This document shows positions 1 to 8,198 of a DNA stretch of 17,375 nt, piece by piece. Location of the stretch: NCBI GenBank assembly GCA_022561415.1, contig JADFRH010000014.1, positions 1 to 17,375 on the forward strand. The letters are read 5' to 3'. Within the stretch, counting starts at the first letter, position 1. Each line of letters starts with the position of its first letter. The stretch is from Planctomycetota bacterium. GTDB lineage: Bacteria > Planctomycetota > Phycisphaerae > UBA1845. The notes below the pieces were generated by a model. The model was not told the origin of the DNA. It worked only from the letters and a program-made list of their open reading frames with translations, and made no database searches. Position numbers and translations under genes: made by a program.

Positions 1-1
1 C

Positions 2-1322
2 CGCAAGAAGGAATTGCTTGGCTTCCCGCCGAGTATTACGACCTCCGCCACCACTTACATGCACGATCCGTCGTTCATGGGCTCGACCTTTTTCACGGCG
101 ACCGGTATCCCCGTCGGTAGGCTGCTCAGCGCCGGGCATGGCGCCACCACCGTGCCAACCGGTACGCCGGACATGCTCCCCCCGCTAAGCTGCCCGGTCT
201 CGTTCACGGTCAGCAGCGCTTCTGTTGGATTGGCGAACGGCCTGCCGAACCAGGTTAACGTAGACGCGACGGCCGCGGATCCGCGCCTTGACGTTACCGT
301 GTACGTGTCGCGCAGCGGCGGCGGACCGGGTGGGGCGCGTCCCGGGTCGCCGGATGGATCAAACACCCTGAGCGGCTCGTTGACCGGCGTAGGGGTCGGA
401 CCCTTTCCCGACTTCGTGATGGCCGACGCCATTACGAGTTTCTCCTATGGCCAGGACGGAACGATCCCGCTGATCGTGGTGTACGGCAAAGGTCCAGGGA
501 ATATTTACTTCTCACTGGACAAAGCCTCGCCGCCTTCGGTCGGCGTGTGTTTCGGCGCGGCGTCGGTCGGTGCGAACGTGTTCGCGTCCGTCACGCCTCC
601 GTTCGGGAGTTACGTCGACGTCATACAGGCGCCCGCTCTTCCGGGAACATACGTGTTGGTCGTGGATAGCAATGAACTGGGACTGGCCCCAGCGTTTGGC
701 GGAGCCGTTGACGACGAAGTGACCGGACTGGAACTCAAGGACGAGGTCCAAAAAACGGCCGGCTTGTTATGGTTCGGCACGCTTTCCGGACCGGCCAATG
801 GTGCCCTGGGTGGCGACACGGCCACGATTTATGTGAATGGCGCCGGCTTGTTTGAGCCGGGAAACTTCGGCATATACGCCGTGCCGGCCGACATGGGGTT
901 GGTGGCGGCGGACACGATTGACGCCCTTGTCCTTTCAGATACCGAAGCGGGCCACACACCGTTTGTTGCACCAACGCCGGGATGGCGTACTCCAACCGAA
1001 TGCTGCGGATGAGGCGCTGTTCTCGCTGGGTCGCGGATCACCCACGCTGGTAGCGCTCGGCGCATCGCCAGCCGACATCTTCTACACGGATTTCGACGGT
1101 ACGTTCTCACTGTTCATCCCAGCCGCCGCGATGGGGCTGGACCCTGCCCTGGATAACATTGACGCTGCCGACGTCAAGCCGCACCCAAAGGAGAAGAAGG
1201 AGGTACCGAAAGACGACATTCCCACCGTGTCCCAATGGGGGCTGATGGCCATGGCTCTGCTCATGCTCGTTGCGGGTACCATCGCGGTCGGACGGGCTCG
1301 CCGCCGGATTACGCCGGCGTAG
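2..1322 (+). pseudogene. Secreted surface-type protein with IPTL-CTERM-like tail, 5'-truncated by window, frameshifted
   Basis: The reading frame is already open at the left window edge (first codons read R-K-K-E-L), so the N-terminus is missing. The first frame runs to a stop at 1010-1012. The natural continuation, starting D-G-V-L-Q-P-N at 981, is one frame over and ends at 1322. Dropping one G from the GGG run at 979-981 joins them into about 439 visible residues with sensible protein on both sides (D-T-I-D-A-L-V-L-S before, D-E-A-L-F-S-L-G-R-G-S-P after). The composition is Gly/Ala/Val/Thr-rich with a beta-sheet character and no catalytic motif that I recognise. The C-terminus carries a sorting signal, so the protein is probably exported and anchored or processed at the cell surface. 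It may be a true pseudogene, or an intact gene with a one-base sequencing or assembly error. I cannot name a function. Confidence 0.7.
1218..1319 (+). other. IPTL-CTERM-like C-terminal sorting signal
   Basis: The last 34 residues of the frameshifted protein read I-P-T-V-S-Q-W-G, then a hydrophobic stretch (L-M-A-M-A-L-L-M-L-V-A-G-T-I-A-V), then a basic tail (G-R-A-R-R-R). A charged linker (K-P-H-P-K-E-K-K-E-V-P-K-D-D) precedes it. This tripartite layout is that of the IPTLxxWG-CTERM family of exosortase-type sorting signals. In other bacteria such signals are recognised by an exosortase, which is not in this window. Confidence 0.75.
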
Positions 1323-1647
1323 CCGCGGTCTCGAAATCAGATCGGACCTACAGAAACGCGTGGCGGTCCGGCGAAGCGGGATATCGCGGGGAACTTCCGG
1401 CGAATCCCGCTTCCGACCGCCCGCAAAGAAGAGGATTCCTTTCCACCCGTTCTGCTGCGCACGATGCAAGATGGTGAACTCGGCTCGTTGGCTCGACGGC
1501 GGTTACCGCGTGAGCGAACCGGCCACACCGGACGATCTCGAAAACGCGCAGTCCGATTCTACGGAATGGTAGGTCGGGCTGTGTTCATCGCACGCTTCAA
1601 GATCCGGCGAGCCGGGACGCGGCCAAGCCAACGCCTTTCCTGATGAT
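1323..1647. other. Intergenic stretch without a convincing gene
   Basis: About 325 bases lie between the end of the IPTL-CTERM protein and the end of the convergent acetyltransferase gene. Short open frames cross it on both strands, but their translations are Arg/Ser/Pro-rich, lack motifs and start inside the neighbouring gene. The only structure I see is one inverted repeat at 1373-1413. Confidence 0.5.
1373..1413. repeat. Inverted repeat, possible hairpin downstream of the IPTL-CTERM gene
   Basis: A perfect 10-base inverted repeat, GAAGCGGGAT (1373-1382) and ATCCCGCTTC (1404-1413), is separated by 21 bases and lies about 50 bases after the stop codon at 1322. It could form a transcript-end hairpin, but no T-run follows it and the loop is long, so a classical intrinsic terminator is not shown. 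Confidence 0.35.
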
Positions 1648-2178
1648 TCAGACACACGATTGATTCAGGACGTAGCGCACGACGTTTTCTTCGCCGCCGT
1701 GCCCCGTGGTGCTCTTATCCACGAGTTCGAAGCCGAGACGCTGCATCACGCGTATCGATGCGGACAGGTGGGGGAGAGTTTCACCCACGATGCGATCGAC
1801 GCGCGGGTCGGAGAAGGCCCAGTCAATGAGTGCGCCGGCGGCCTCCGTGGCGTAACCCCTGCGTTGAAAGGCGTCGAGAACGGCGTAGCCGATGTCAACG
1901 CGGCCGGCATCGGGCATTCCCTTGAACCCGGCGCCGCCAATGAGTATCCGATCCTCCTTTCGGATGATGTGCCAGACCGCCCAACCTACGAGATCTGGGT
2001 TTTTCTCGAGATGGGGCACCCAGTACCCCGTCGCTCCAGCCATGATTTCGGGTGGCCAGTCGTTGGGGACGGTTGCGGAGAGCCCCGCCGCGAGTGCCTC
2101 ACGCCCCTCGACGCCCGCCCGCGCAAGCGACAAATCCTCAGCAACGATCTCTAGTCTTTCCGTCTCGATTTTCAACAC
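1648..2178 (-). CDS. GNAT-family N-acetyltransferase (RimJ/RimL-like)
   Basis: This 176-residue protein is of normal length for a single-domain GNAT enzyme, which transfers acetyl from acetyl-CoA to an amine in the cytoplasm. It opens with the usual T-E-R-L-E strand (residues 7-10). The acetyl-CoA pyrophosphate-binding loop is Q-R-R-G-Y-A-T-E-A at about 105-113. A late S-x-x-V-M-Q-R-L-G-F-E segment (about 141-151) matches the end of the fold. The RimJ/RimL-type layout would fit acetylation of a protein N-terminus or a small amine, but the substrate cannot be read from the sequence. The start is GTG at 2178, or TTG one codon later; I found no in-frame ATG nearby. It reads towards the frameshifted surface protein and is probably not part of the lipid cluster. 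Confidence 0.9.
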   Translation of the reverse strand: MLKIETERLEIVAEDLSLARAGVEGREALAAGLSATVPNDWPPEIMAGATGYWVPHLEKNPDLVGWAVWHIIRKEDRILIGGAGFKGMPDAGRVDIGYAVLDAFQRRGYATEAAGALIDWAFSDPRVDRIVGETLPHLSASIRVMQRLGFELVDKSTTGHGGEENVVRYVLNQSCV

Positions 2179-2254
2179 GATCGGTCATCCGTCGCCGCCG
2201 GCTCGTCATGGCGGCGCGCACTTGCCTACGCCACACTTTTTTCGTCGCTGACGC

Positions 2255-2572
2255 TCACGGGTGGCTTCGTTTGTAGTGGGCCAGGCCGCCGCATTCGGGG
2301 CAGATGCCGGAGGTGTTGCCGCGCAGATCGTACCCGCAGTTGACGCAGGGTTTGCCCTTTCCCTGGGTGCGCTTCTTGTTCGGTACGCGTGCGATTCGGC
2401 ATGTGATCGCCAATGCGAAAAGGGCGATCGAGGCCATGAAACACCAGCGCGCCGCCTCGGGCGAAATCCCAAGCCACTCGGCGCAGAGATAAACGCAGAG
2501 CAATAGCCCCGTACCCAGCGCGCAGGCGATCGACGCGAAACGAAATACGCGAACTCGCTCGGATCGGCTCAT
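2255..2572 (-). CDS. Small membrane protein with C-terminal zinc ribbon (CGYDLRG type)
   Basis: From the ATG at 2572 the protein has 105 residues. Two hydrophobic segments (about 11-30 and 42-60) are probable membrane helices. A basic linker follows, then C76-x-x-C79-G-Y-D-L-R-G and C91-P-E-C94-G, a four-cysteine zinc ribbon. The CxxCGYDLRG...CPxCG signature recurs in small membrane proteins of planctomycetes, but I know of no established function. An earlier in-frame ATG at 2632 would add 20 residues and overlap the permease gene by 26 bases. I prefer 2572 because the extra segment is polar and unlike a membrane-protein N-terminus. It lies just downstream of the permease on the same strand and could be cotranscribed. 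Confidence 0.75.
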   Translation of the reverse strand: MSRSERVRVFRFASIACALGTGLLLCVYLCAEWLGISPEAARWCFMASIALFALAITCRIARVPNKKRTQGKGKPCVNCGYDLRGNTSGICPECGGLAHYKRSHP

Positions 2573-2606
2573 CGGAACTACGGGCTCTTTCTCTGAGGGC
2601 AATTCA

Positions 2607-3371
2607 TCATAGCACGATTTCACGAAGACCATCGAAGATCAGTATCTTCAGCCCGGCCAGCGTCAGCGCGGCGCGAAACGCAATGCGAAAATGCCGCTCA
2701 GGAACGCCGCGGAGAATCCGCTTGCCGATCAGCGTGCCGGGGATCACCATCACGACCATCACCAGCGCCACGGTACCCAGACGGGTCACGTCCAAATCGC
2801 GAAGCAGCAGAAACGCCGGGATCTTCATCGCGTGCGTGGTGAGCTGGCAAACGGCCTTGGTCGCTATGAGCCGTTCCTTGACGAAACCTCGGCGCGTGAA
2901 GACGGGTGCAATTAACGGCCCGACCGCCCCGACGGTCAGAGCGGCCGTGCCCGCCAGGAATCCGGTCAGCGTGAAGCCGCGCAGATTTGTCGACGTCTCC
3001 AGCTTCGGCAGCCGCGACGGCACATGAGTCGCCAGCAGGATGTACGCGCCGATCAGCGTCTTCAGGTAGGGCTCGCCCTCTTCAATCTGCCCCAGCCACC
3101 ACAGGAGAAAAACACCGACCGCCCCGCCGGGGACGACACCAATCACGAACCGCCCCAGCACGGGGCGATCAACGTGCGGCAGAAACGCGAGGACGCGCGT
3201 TCCGTTGCTGGCGATCTGAACGGCCGCGTGGGTCGGAATCGCGTCGGCGTGCGACATGAAACAAAGCATCACGGCCAGCAGCATCACGCCGCCGGCCATG
3301 CCGAGAATGGCTGAGACGATGGAAGTGATCAGAGCAGCGACCGCTAGGATAATCGGGATGGAGGAAGACAT
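2607..3371 (-). CDS. TauE/SafE-family membrane permease
   Basis: This 254-residue, highly hydrophobic protein has seven or so potential membrane segments (for example about 5-39, 71-94, 103-117, 133-158, 198-216 and 230-246). Family-type features are G-M-A-G-G-V in the first segment (24-29), P-T-H-A-A-V-Q-I-A-S-N at about 46-56, and G-F-L-A-G-T...G-A-V-G-P-L at 137-153 in the second half, consistent with the two-fold repeat of TauE/SafE (DUF81) proteins. Members are proposed exporters of sulfite, sulfonates or small organic anions; the substrate here is unknown. ATG at 3371 starts the protein. A spacer of 64 bases with short repeats separates it from the phosphopantetheinyl transferase upstream, so read-through from the lipid operon is possible but not shown. 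Confidence 0.87.
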   Translation of the reverse strand: MSSSIPIILAVAALITSIVSAILGMAGGVMLLAVMLCFMSHADAIPTHAAVQIASNGTRVLAFLPHVDRPVLGRFVIGVVPGGAVGVFLLWWLGQIEEGEPYLKTLIGAYILLATHVPSRLPKLETSTNLRGFTLTGFLAGTAALTVGAVGPLIAPVFTRRGFVKERLIATKAVCQLTTHAMKIPAFLLLRDLDVTRLGTVALVMVVMVIPGTLIGKRILRGVPERHFRIAFRAALTLAGLKILIFDGLREIVL

Positions 3372-3435
3372 CGTAGTGAAGAGTCAATAGTGAAGAGTGA
3401 AGAGAAGACAGTTGTCAGTTGTCATTTTTGGATGG
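3372..3435. repeat. Short tandem repeats in the spacer after the lipid operon
   Basis: The octamer GTGAAGAG occurs at 3376-3383, 3390-3397 and 3397-3404, and the heptamer GTTGTCA is tandemly duplicated at 3411-3417 and 3418-3424. A T-run follows at 3425-3429. The spacer is far less GC-rich than the genes around it. Confidence 0.6.
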
Positions 3436-4008
3436 TCAGTTCTTTGTCGGCAACACGTGCCACTCGATTTTGTTTGAGCCACTCGTGACCGCGATCACGT
3501 GCTCTTGGTGGAAGTAATGCGCGGTTTGCCACTTAGCGTCCTTGTAGCGAAACGTCATGCTTGACCGCGCTTCGATCGATTGCAGGCGACAGCGAAGCAG
3601 ATCGGCAATGCCGACGCCGCCGGCTTTGAGGATCGCCTCCTTGGCCGTCCAAAGCCGAAAGAACGACGACCAGGACCGGTCGCCCATGATGGCCCATTCA
3701 TCCCCGCCCGCAAGTGAATCGTGCAGCTTTCGCTTACGCGGCTCGATGCGTTCGATGTCGATGCCGACCGGCGTGTCGGCGACCACGGCCGCCGCGTACT
3801 CTTGCTTGTGCGTCACGGACCAATGGAAACCTTCGTTGGGCTGCGGTACCTCGCGGTCGTTTTTTCGCCAGCCCTCGAGCGGCGCGCAAGCTAGCTTGGC
3901 CGCGTGCCGCAAGGCGAGTCGAGCGTATTCACGCTGCACCTCGACCTGGCGGGGAGAACGCGGCGTCGATTCGAGGGGAATCGGAATGATGACCGGGTGC
4001 AGGGTCAC
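3436..4008 (-). CDS. Sfp-type 4'-phosphopantetheinyl transferase
   Basis: This enzyme would move the 4'-phosphopantetheine arm from CoA onto the serine of an acyl carrier protein, most simply the one encoded at 8199-8456. The two family signatures are present: V-G-I-D-I-E (about residues 81-86 from the start used here), which supplies the magnesium-binding Asp, and F-F-R-L-W-T-A-K-E-A-I-L-K (about 116-128). An upstream S-V-T-H segment matches the CoA-binding histidine region. At about 190 residues it is a compact bacterial Sfp/AcpT-type protein. I place the start at GTG 4008, which overlaps the FabI-like stop as GTGA. A further in-frame GTG at 4026 would add six residues. It is the last gene of the tightly overlapped operon, which suggests a transferase dedicated to this pathway. 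Confidence 0.88.
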   Translation of the reverse strand: MTLHPVIIPIPLESTPRSPRQVEVQREYARLALRHAAKLACAPLEGWRKNDREVPQPNEGFHWSVTHKQEYAAAVVADTPVGIDIERIEPRKRKLHDSLAGGDEWAIMGDRSWSSFFRLWTAKEAILKAGGVGIADLLRCRLQSIEARSSMTFRYKDAKWQTAHYFHQEHVIAVTSGSNKIEWHVLPTKN

Positions 4009-4826
4009 GCACCGTCGGTCGGCCACACACCGCGGACGGTGTGCTCGACGATTTCCGGATCGAAGTAGTTGATGCTCATGCCGGCGTCCACGACGATGCC
4101 CTGCGCGTTGATGCCGCTGGCTCGCGGGCTCAGAAGAAACAGGGCCGTGTCCGCGACTTCCGGCGTGGTCAGGCCCTTTTTTCGCGGGATGGCACGCTCG
4201 GCGAACATGTAGTGTTCGATGTATCCGGGAATCCCCGCCGACGCGCTGGTCTTGAGCAGCCCGGCGCAGACCGCGTTAAACCGCACCTGCGAGTCGCGGC
4301 TGAATGACTTGGCGAGAAACGCGAGCGACGAATCGAGGGCCGCCTTGGCGGGCGCCATGTAGCCGTAGCTTTCGACGGCCATGCGCGTGGTGGAGATGGA
4401 GATCGTAACGACGCTGGCCTCGCGATCAAGCAACGCCTTGAATGCGTTGGCGATGGCGATCAGCGAGAAGCAACTCACCGAGACGCATTGCAGGAAGTCC
4501 TGCTTGCGGACCTCGTGGAACACGCCGGAGAAGGATTCGTAATTGGCGAATGCGATCGAGTGAACGATGCCGTGGATCTTGGGATGCTTCGCCCCGACAG
4601 CCTCGGCCAGTGCCTTGATTTGATTCTCGTCGTCGACATCGCAGACGTGTATCTCACCACCTTCGAGCAAGTCCTTAAGGCTGTCACGACGCGCCTCGGA
4701 TCGCACGCTGTAGACGACGTTGGCGTCTTCGCTCTTGAGGCGGCGGGCGACGTGATAGGCGACGCTGCGCTTGTTGGCCACGCCGAATACGACGAACGTC
4801 TTGCCGGCTAGATCGAGAAAGCTCAC
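4005..4826 (-). CDS. fabI: FabI-like enoyl-ACP reductase (SDR family) lacking the first active-site Tyr
   Basis: This 273-residue protein has the length and layout of FabI, which reduces the enoyl-ACP double bond with NAD(P)H at the end of each chain-elongation round. The nucleotide-binding segment G-V-A-N-K-R-S-V-A (15-23) is FabI-like rather than the TGxxxGxG of ordinary SDRs. V-H-S-I-A-F-A lies at 88-94 and A-G-L-L-K-T-S-A-S-A-G-I at 188-199, matching the FabI substrate-loop region. The catalytic pair Y154-x6-K161 is present. The additional FabI tyrosine ten residues earlier (Tyr146 in E. coli) is replaced here: residue 144 is Ile, and there is no Tyr between 98 and 153. The start is GTG at 4826, overlapping the FabZ stop as GTGA. 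It could be a true enoyl reductase or a related reductase adapted to an unusual acyl chain. Confidence 0.85.
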   Translation of the reverse strand: MSFLDLAGKTFVVFGVANKRSVAYHVARRLKSEDANVVYSVRSEARRDSLKDLLEGGEIHVCDVDDENQIKALAEAVGAKHPKIHGIVHSIAFANYESFSGVFHEVRKQDFLQCVSVSCFSLIAIANAFKALLDREASVVTISISTTRMAVESYGYMAPAKAALDSSLAFLAKSFSRDSQVRFNAVCAGLLKTSASAGIPGYIEHYMFAERAIPRKKGLTTPEVADTALFLLSPRASGINAQGIVVDAGMSINYFDPEIVEHTVRGVWPTDGA

Positions 4827-5266
4827 TGGTCGTTTTCCTTGTTATCAACCAGCATGCACGCAAACTCGACGCGCACGGCCTGCTTGCCATCAACGCTCGC
4901 GCGACCGGTCATGAAATAGGCGCCGCCGAGTTCGCTGTCCAACGTCACTTCGACCTTGATCGTCTCGCCCGGGCGGACGATTCGCTTGAACCTCGCGTCC
5001 TTGATGCGGGTGAGCACCGGCACGCCCTCCCAATCGCCTGGGTCGAGCTGATGCGCGATCAGCAGAGCGCCGGCCTGGAAGCAGCACTCGCAGAGCAGCA
5101 CGCCGGGCATGATCGGGTTACCCGGATAGTGGCCGCGAAAGCACTCCATGTCCGGATCGACTCGCTTCTGCGTCACGATGCGTTCGCCCGTTACCTCGAT
5201 GATGTCATCGACGAAGAGAAACGGTGGGCGATGCGGAATGGCGTCAATGCCGATCGCGGTGTTCAT
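4823..5266 (-). CDS. fabZ: FabZ-like 3-hydroxyacyl-ACP dehydratase
   Basis: This 147-residue single hot-dog protein has the normal FabZ length. It would remove water from 3-hydroxyacyl-ACP. The family pattern is clear: [10 protein letters not shown] at 11-20, then F-R-G-H46[10 protein letters not shown] with the catalytic histidine, and L-L-C-E60 with the catalytic acid. The residues around the acid, C-E-C-C, are unusually cysteine-rich. ATG at 5266 overlaps the stop of the upstream FAD enzyme as ATGA, and its own stop overlaps the FabI-like start as GTGA, so translation of the three genes is probably coupled. A second, housekeeping FabZ is likely elsewhere in the genome; this copy sits in a specialised cluster. 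Confidence 0.93.
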   Translation of the reverse strand: MNTAIGIDAIPHRPPFLFVDDIIEVTGERIVTQKRVDPDMECFRGHYPGNPIMPGVLLCECCFQAGALLIAHQLDPGDWEGVPVLTRIKDARFKRIVRPGETIKVEVTLDSELGGAYFMTGRASVDGKQAVRVEFACMLVDNKENDQ

Positions 5267-6714
5267 GCCGACACCCGCTCCCCGTCCGCCTCGGCCTTGG
5301 ACTCTTCCGCGTAGAAGAAGCTTTCAACCTCGTTGGCGACGATGACACCGTAGTTGATCGCGCCGAGCCAGCCGGACATGATGATGCCGACGGAACCCGC
5401 GTGAAACAGGCCGGGCAACTGCTTGGGCAAGTCCATGCTGACCTTGAGCCCCTCAAACTTGGTGCCGAAGGTCGCCCCGTGCATCTGCTGCGTATAATGC
5501 TGGAACGTTCGCGGGGTCGAGGCCTCGACATGGTCGATCTTCGATCTAATGTCGGGAAGGTATTTCTCGAGCGCGGTGAGCGTCGTCTCGATCAAATGCT
5601 CTTTGGCTTGTGCGTACTCTTCCGGCGTAAGGTCGGCCCAGTCGCCCCAGTTCGCGTTGGTGGACGAAACGATGGCGTAGCGGTCCGAGCCGGGCCGGGT
5701 GTCGGGATAGTACATCGAGAACGTGCGGCTGGTGATGTCTTTGGCGCACAGCGCCGTCGAGTCGAACTCCTCTTTCACCGACGTGAAGAGCAGATCACCG
5801 ATGTAATCGACCGTCTCACCCTTTCGGATTCCCATGTAGACCTGACAACTGCTGTTGTTCAGCCGAACGGCCCTGGCCTCTTCGGCGAACGCTTTGGAAA
5901 CGTGCTCGTAGCCCACGAGCTTCTCGATGGTCGTCTTGAGGTTGGCGTTAGAGAGAACGACGTCGGCATCGATACGGCGACCGTTGGCCATAACGCCGCG
6001 TGCCCGACCGCCCTCGACGACGATCCGCTCCACCTGCGCCTGCTTGCGCAGATCCACCCCGTTGCGCTCGAGCTCCCGCTTCATCAGATGAATGAGCTTG
6101 TCCGTGCCGCCTTGGTAGATGTAGACGCCCTTGCTCATGAAGTTGGAAAAGACGATGCCGAAGGTGATGGCCGGGTCGTCCAAGGTCGAGCCGTTGGCAT
6201 AGGCAATCGGCTCCATGAGAAGCCGCACGACGTCGGATCGCCCGGGAAAGAACTGTTCGAACAACTCCCGCGTGGTCATCCGGTCGTCGTCGTAGAAGTT
6301 CATGTCACGCGCGGTGTCGAAGAACCGTTCGATGGTGTCGGCCTCGATGCCGAACTCTTCGATGAGAAGGCGGGTGAAGTCGACGCGATCGAACGTGGTC
6401 TGGAACGAGAACTGGGGATTGTCGAATCGGATGCCCTTGAGCTGGACGATCGAATCGGCGATCTCCTTGGTCCAGTACTTACGACAGCTCTTGATCATCC
6501 CGATCGGAAAACCGTGCAGAGAGATGTCAAAGATGTGCCCGCCCTTGCGTCGAAACCAGGTGGCCATGCCACCGTAGTTGTAGTGCTGCTCGAGCAACAG
6601 CACCGACCGCCCGCTTTTGGCGAGCGAATTGGCCGCCGTCAGCCCGGCAAGCCCGGCGCCGATGACGATCACGTCGTAACGATCCTTCACACCTTCCAGA
6701 CGGTCCCGTGCCAT
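5263..6714 (-). CDS. CrtI/RetSat-like FAD-dependent oxidoreductase (copy A)
   Basis: From ATG 6714 this is a 483-residue flavoprotein of the phytoene desaturase / retinol saturase superfamily. The N-terminal dinucleotide fold is [10 protein letters not shown] (15-24), ending in the acidic strand L-L-L-E-Q and followed by Y-G-G. The late conserved T-P-R-T...H-Y-T and G-A-T-F-G segments and a C-terminal FAD-contact region (F-H-A-G-S-V-G...G-W-L-G-A) complete the family plan. Members desaturate, isomerise or saturate conjugated chains. In this operon a carrier-bound or released polyunsaturated acyl chain is a more likely substrate than a carotenoid, since no carotenoid synthase genes are nearby; that is inference. 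An upstream ATG at 6816 would overlap copy B by about 90 bases and adds Arg/His/Gly-rich sequence, so I reject it. The FabZ start overlaps its stop. Confidence 0.88.
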   Translation of the reverse strand: MARDRLEGVKDRYDVIVIGAGLAGLTAANSLAKSGRSVLLLEQHYNYGGMATWFRRKGGHIFDISLHGFPIGMIKSCRKYWTKEIADSIVQLKGIRFDNPQFSFQTTFDRVDFTRLLIEEFGIEADTIERFFDTARDMNFYDDDRMTTRELFEQFFPGRSDVVRLLMEPIAYANGSTLDDPAITFGIVFSNFMSKGVYIYQGGTDKLIHLMKRELERNGVDLRKQAQVERIVVEGGRARGVMANGRRIDADVVLSNANLKTTIEKLVGYEHVSKAFAEEARAVRLNNSSCQVYMGIRKGETVDYIGDLLFTSVKEEFDSTALCAKDITSRTFSMYYPDTRPGSDRYAIVSSTNANWGDWADLTPEEYAQAKEHLIETTLTALEKYLPDIRSKIDHVEASTPRTFQHYTQQMHGATFGTKFEGLKVSMDLPKQLPGLFHAGSVGIIMSGWLGAINYGVIVANEVESFFYAEESKAEADGERVSA

Positions 6715-6725
6715 AAGCCCCAGCC

Positions 6726-8123
6726 CTACGTGTCCATCAAAACGTGGTTGTTGGCCATCATGATGCCGCTGAGCATCGCCCCGATGATACCGACGTAGCC
6801 CTGATCCGTCCCGCACAGGAACAGGTTTTTCAGGTGCGTTCGACCGTCACGGTGTTTTTGAGGCGAACCATACACGGCCCCGTTGATGTGACCGGTGAAT
6901 CGCTCGATCGTACGCGGTGTGAACATGTCGGTGGCGACCACGTGCTCGCCCAGCCCGGGGGCGTACGTCTCAGCCTGTGCAAGAAATGACACCTTACAGT
7001 CTCGCTTGGCCGCGGCGTAGGCATCTTCGTCCAGCCCCGTCCACAGGTCGTAGTTCGCCATCCAGGTGACGCGAAAGAGGCTCTCGGTCATTCCCTCGTG
7101 GCCGTCGTAGTTGCTCGGGCAGCAGACGACCCCACTCCGCAGATCCACCAGGCCGTCGGGTTTGGCGTAGGTGAACTTTTCGGCGTCGTTGAAAAAGACG
7201 ATCGTCGCCGCGTGACCCAGCTTCGCGGGCGGTCGATCCAGCACCGCGATGGACTCGACAAAGGAGAGCCGCCCGGGTCCGCTCGAATCGCGATCGACCG
7301 CGTCCTGGCCGCAGAGCCGCATGGTCTCGTGATACCCGGCCGACGAAAGCACGACGTCGGCCGACAAGGTCTCGCCCGATTCAAGTCGAACGCCGGTCAC
7401 GCGATCGCGGTCGACCTCGATCCGGTCGACGCCGCATCGCATTTTCAGTTTCCCGCCGCAGGCGCGAAAGTGCCTGACGAGCGTCTTGATGATCGTCCGA
7501 ACGCCGTCGGGCGGCCGGGCGAAGCCCTCCAGAAAGATGGCCTTGAACATGATGACGAACTGGAGGAAATCCATGTCATGCTCTTCGGCGCTGCCGTAGT
7601 ACATGATGGGGCACAGCAGCATCTCGATCAAAAGCGGATCGTCGAGAAAGCCGCCGAGTGCCGCCCGCGTGGATTCGTACGGTGCGTCGAGCCGTCGATC
7701 GTCAAAGGCGCGGACGGCCTCGATGAGTCGGTAAAAGTTGTCGATCTGCCGGGGGAACTGCTCGGCAACCTCTTGGATCAGACGCTCGACATCGTTGGTG
7801 AATCGCAGGCGATGGCTTGGGAAGCGCACCTCGGAAAACCCCTGTGGGCGCAGGTCGAATTCGTCTCGATCGATGCGGAGCTGACGAAGCAGCTTGGGGA
7901 GCGGCGTGTTGCGCACGCCCGGCGGAACGAAATTGGAAACCGCGTGGAGACCGACGTCGAACTTGCGTCCGCCGAGGGTGTAGTAGGAGTTCAGTCCCCC
8001 GTAAGCGTAGTGCCGCTCGACGATGCAAACGCGCTTGTCGAAATAGGCCAGGCGAATGCCGGCGGCCAGCCCCGACATACCGGCCCCGATGATTACAACG
8101 TCGTAGTGCATGGCAATCCGCAT
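6726..8123 (-). CDS. CrtI/RetSat-like FAD-dependent oxidoreductase (copy B)
   Basis: This 465-residue protein belongs to the same superfamily as copy A. It has [10 protein letters not shown] (9-18), the acidic strand I-V-E-R-H-Y, Y-G-G, then R-K-F-D-V-G-L-H, as in retinol-saturase-like members. The late motif T-P-R-T-I-E-R-F-T...G-A-V-Y-G parallels copy A, and the end (L-C-G-T-D-Q-G...G-I-I-G-A-M-L-S-G) is the C-terminal FAD-contact region. The two copies agree at motifs but differ widely elsewhere, so they are old paralogues that probably do different steps. ATG 8123 is used; ATG 8111 (M-H-Y-D-V) is equally possible. Copy A starts 11 bases after its stop. The gap of 75 bases to the upstream carrier protein shows no obvious signal. 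Confidence 0.88.
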   Translation of the reverse strand: MRIAMHYDVVIIGAGMSGLAAGIRLAYFDKRVCIVERHYAYGGLNSYYTLGGRKFDVGLHAVSNFVPPGVRNTPLPKLLRQLRIDRDEFDLRPQGFSEVRFPSHRLRFTNDVERLIQEVAEQFPRQIDNFYRLIEAVRAFDDRRLDAPYESTRAALGGFLDDPLLIEMLLCPIMYYGSAEEHDMDFLQFVIMFKAIFLEGFARPPDGVRTIIKTLVRHFRACGGKLKMRCGVDRIEVDRDRVTGVRLESGETLSADVVLSSAGYHETMRLCGQDAVDRDSSGPGRLSFVESIAVLDRPPAKLGHAATIVFFNDAEKFTYAKPDGLVDLRSGVVCCPSNYDGHEGMTESLFRVTWMANYDLWTGLDEDAYAAAKRDCKVSFLAQAETYAPGLGEHVVATDMFTPRTIERFTGHINGAVYGSPQKHRDGRTHLKNLFLCGTDQGYVGIIGAMLSGIMMANNHVLMDT

Positions 8124-8198
8124 GGGAGGATTCGCTCACCCTCGACGGGAGCGCCGAATGCGGAAGGGCATAGACCGTAGCGGGCGCCGAAGGGCGGC

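Noticed and set aside
1235..1572. Plus-strand frames in the spacer after the IPTL-CTERM protein
   Set aside because: They begin inside the coding region of the sorting signal, are Arg/Ser/Pro-rich and show no homology signal that I recognise.
5224..6798. 524-codon open frame on the plus strand opposite FAD enzyme copy A
   Set aside because: It is antisense to a clear CrtI/RetSat-like gene, is Asp/Val/Gly/His/Arg-rich with no motif, and follows from the codon bias of a GC-rich gene on the other strand.
5263..8123. Carotenoid biosynthesis locus, suggested by two CrtI-like genes
   Set aside because: No phytoene synthase, cyclase or prenyl transferase is present; all close neighbours are fatty-acid synthesis enzymes.
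7098..8180. 360-codon open frame on the plus strand opposite FAD enzyme copy B
   Set aside because: Antisense to a gene with intact FAD-binding motifs; its translation has no recognisable domain.
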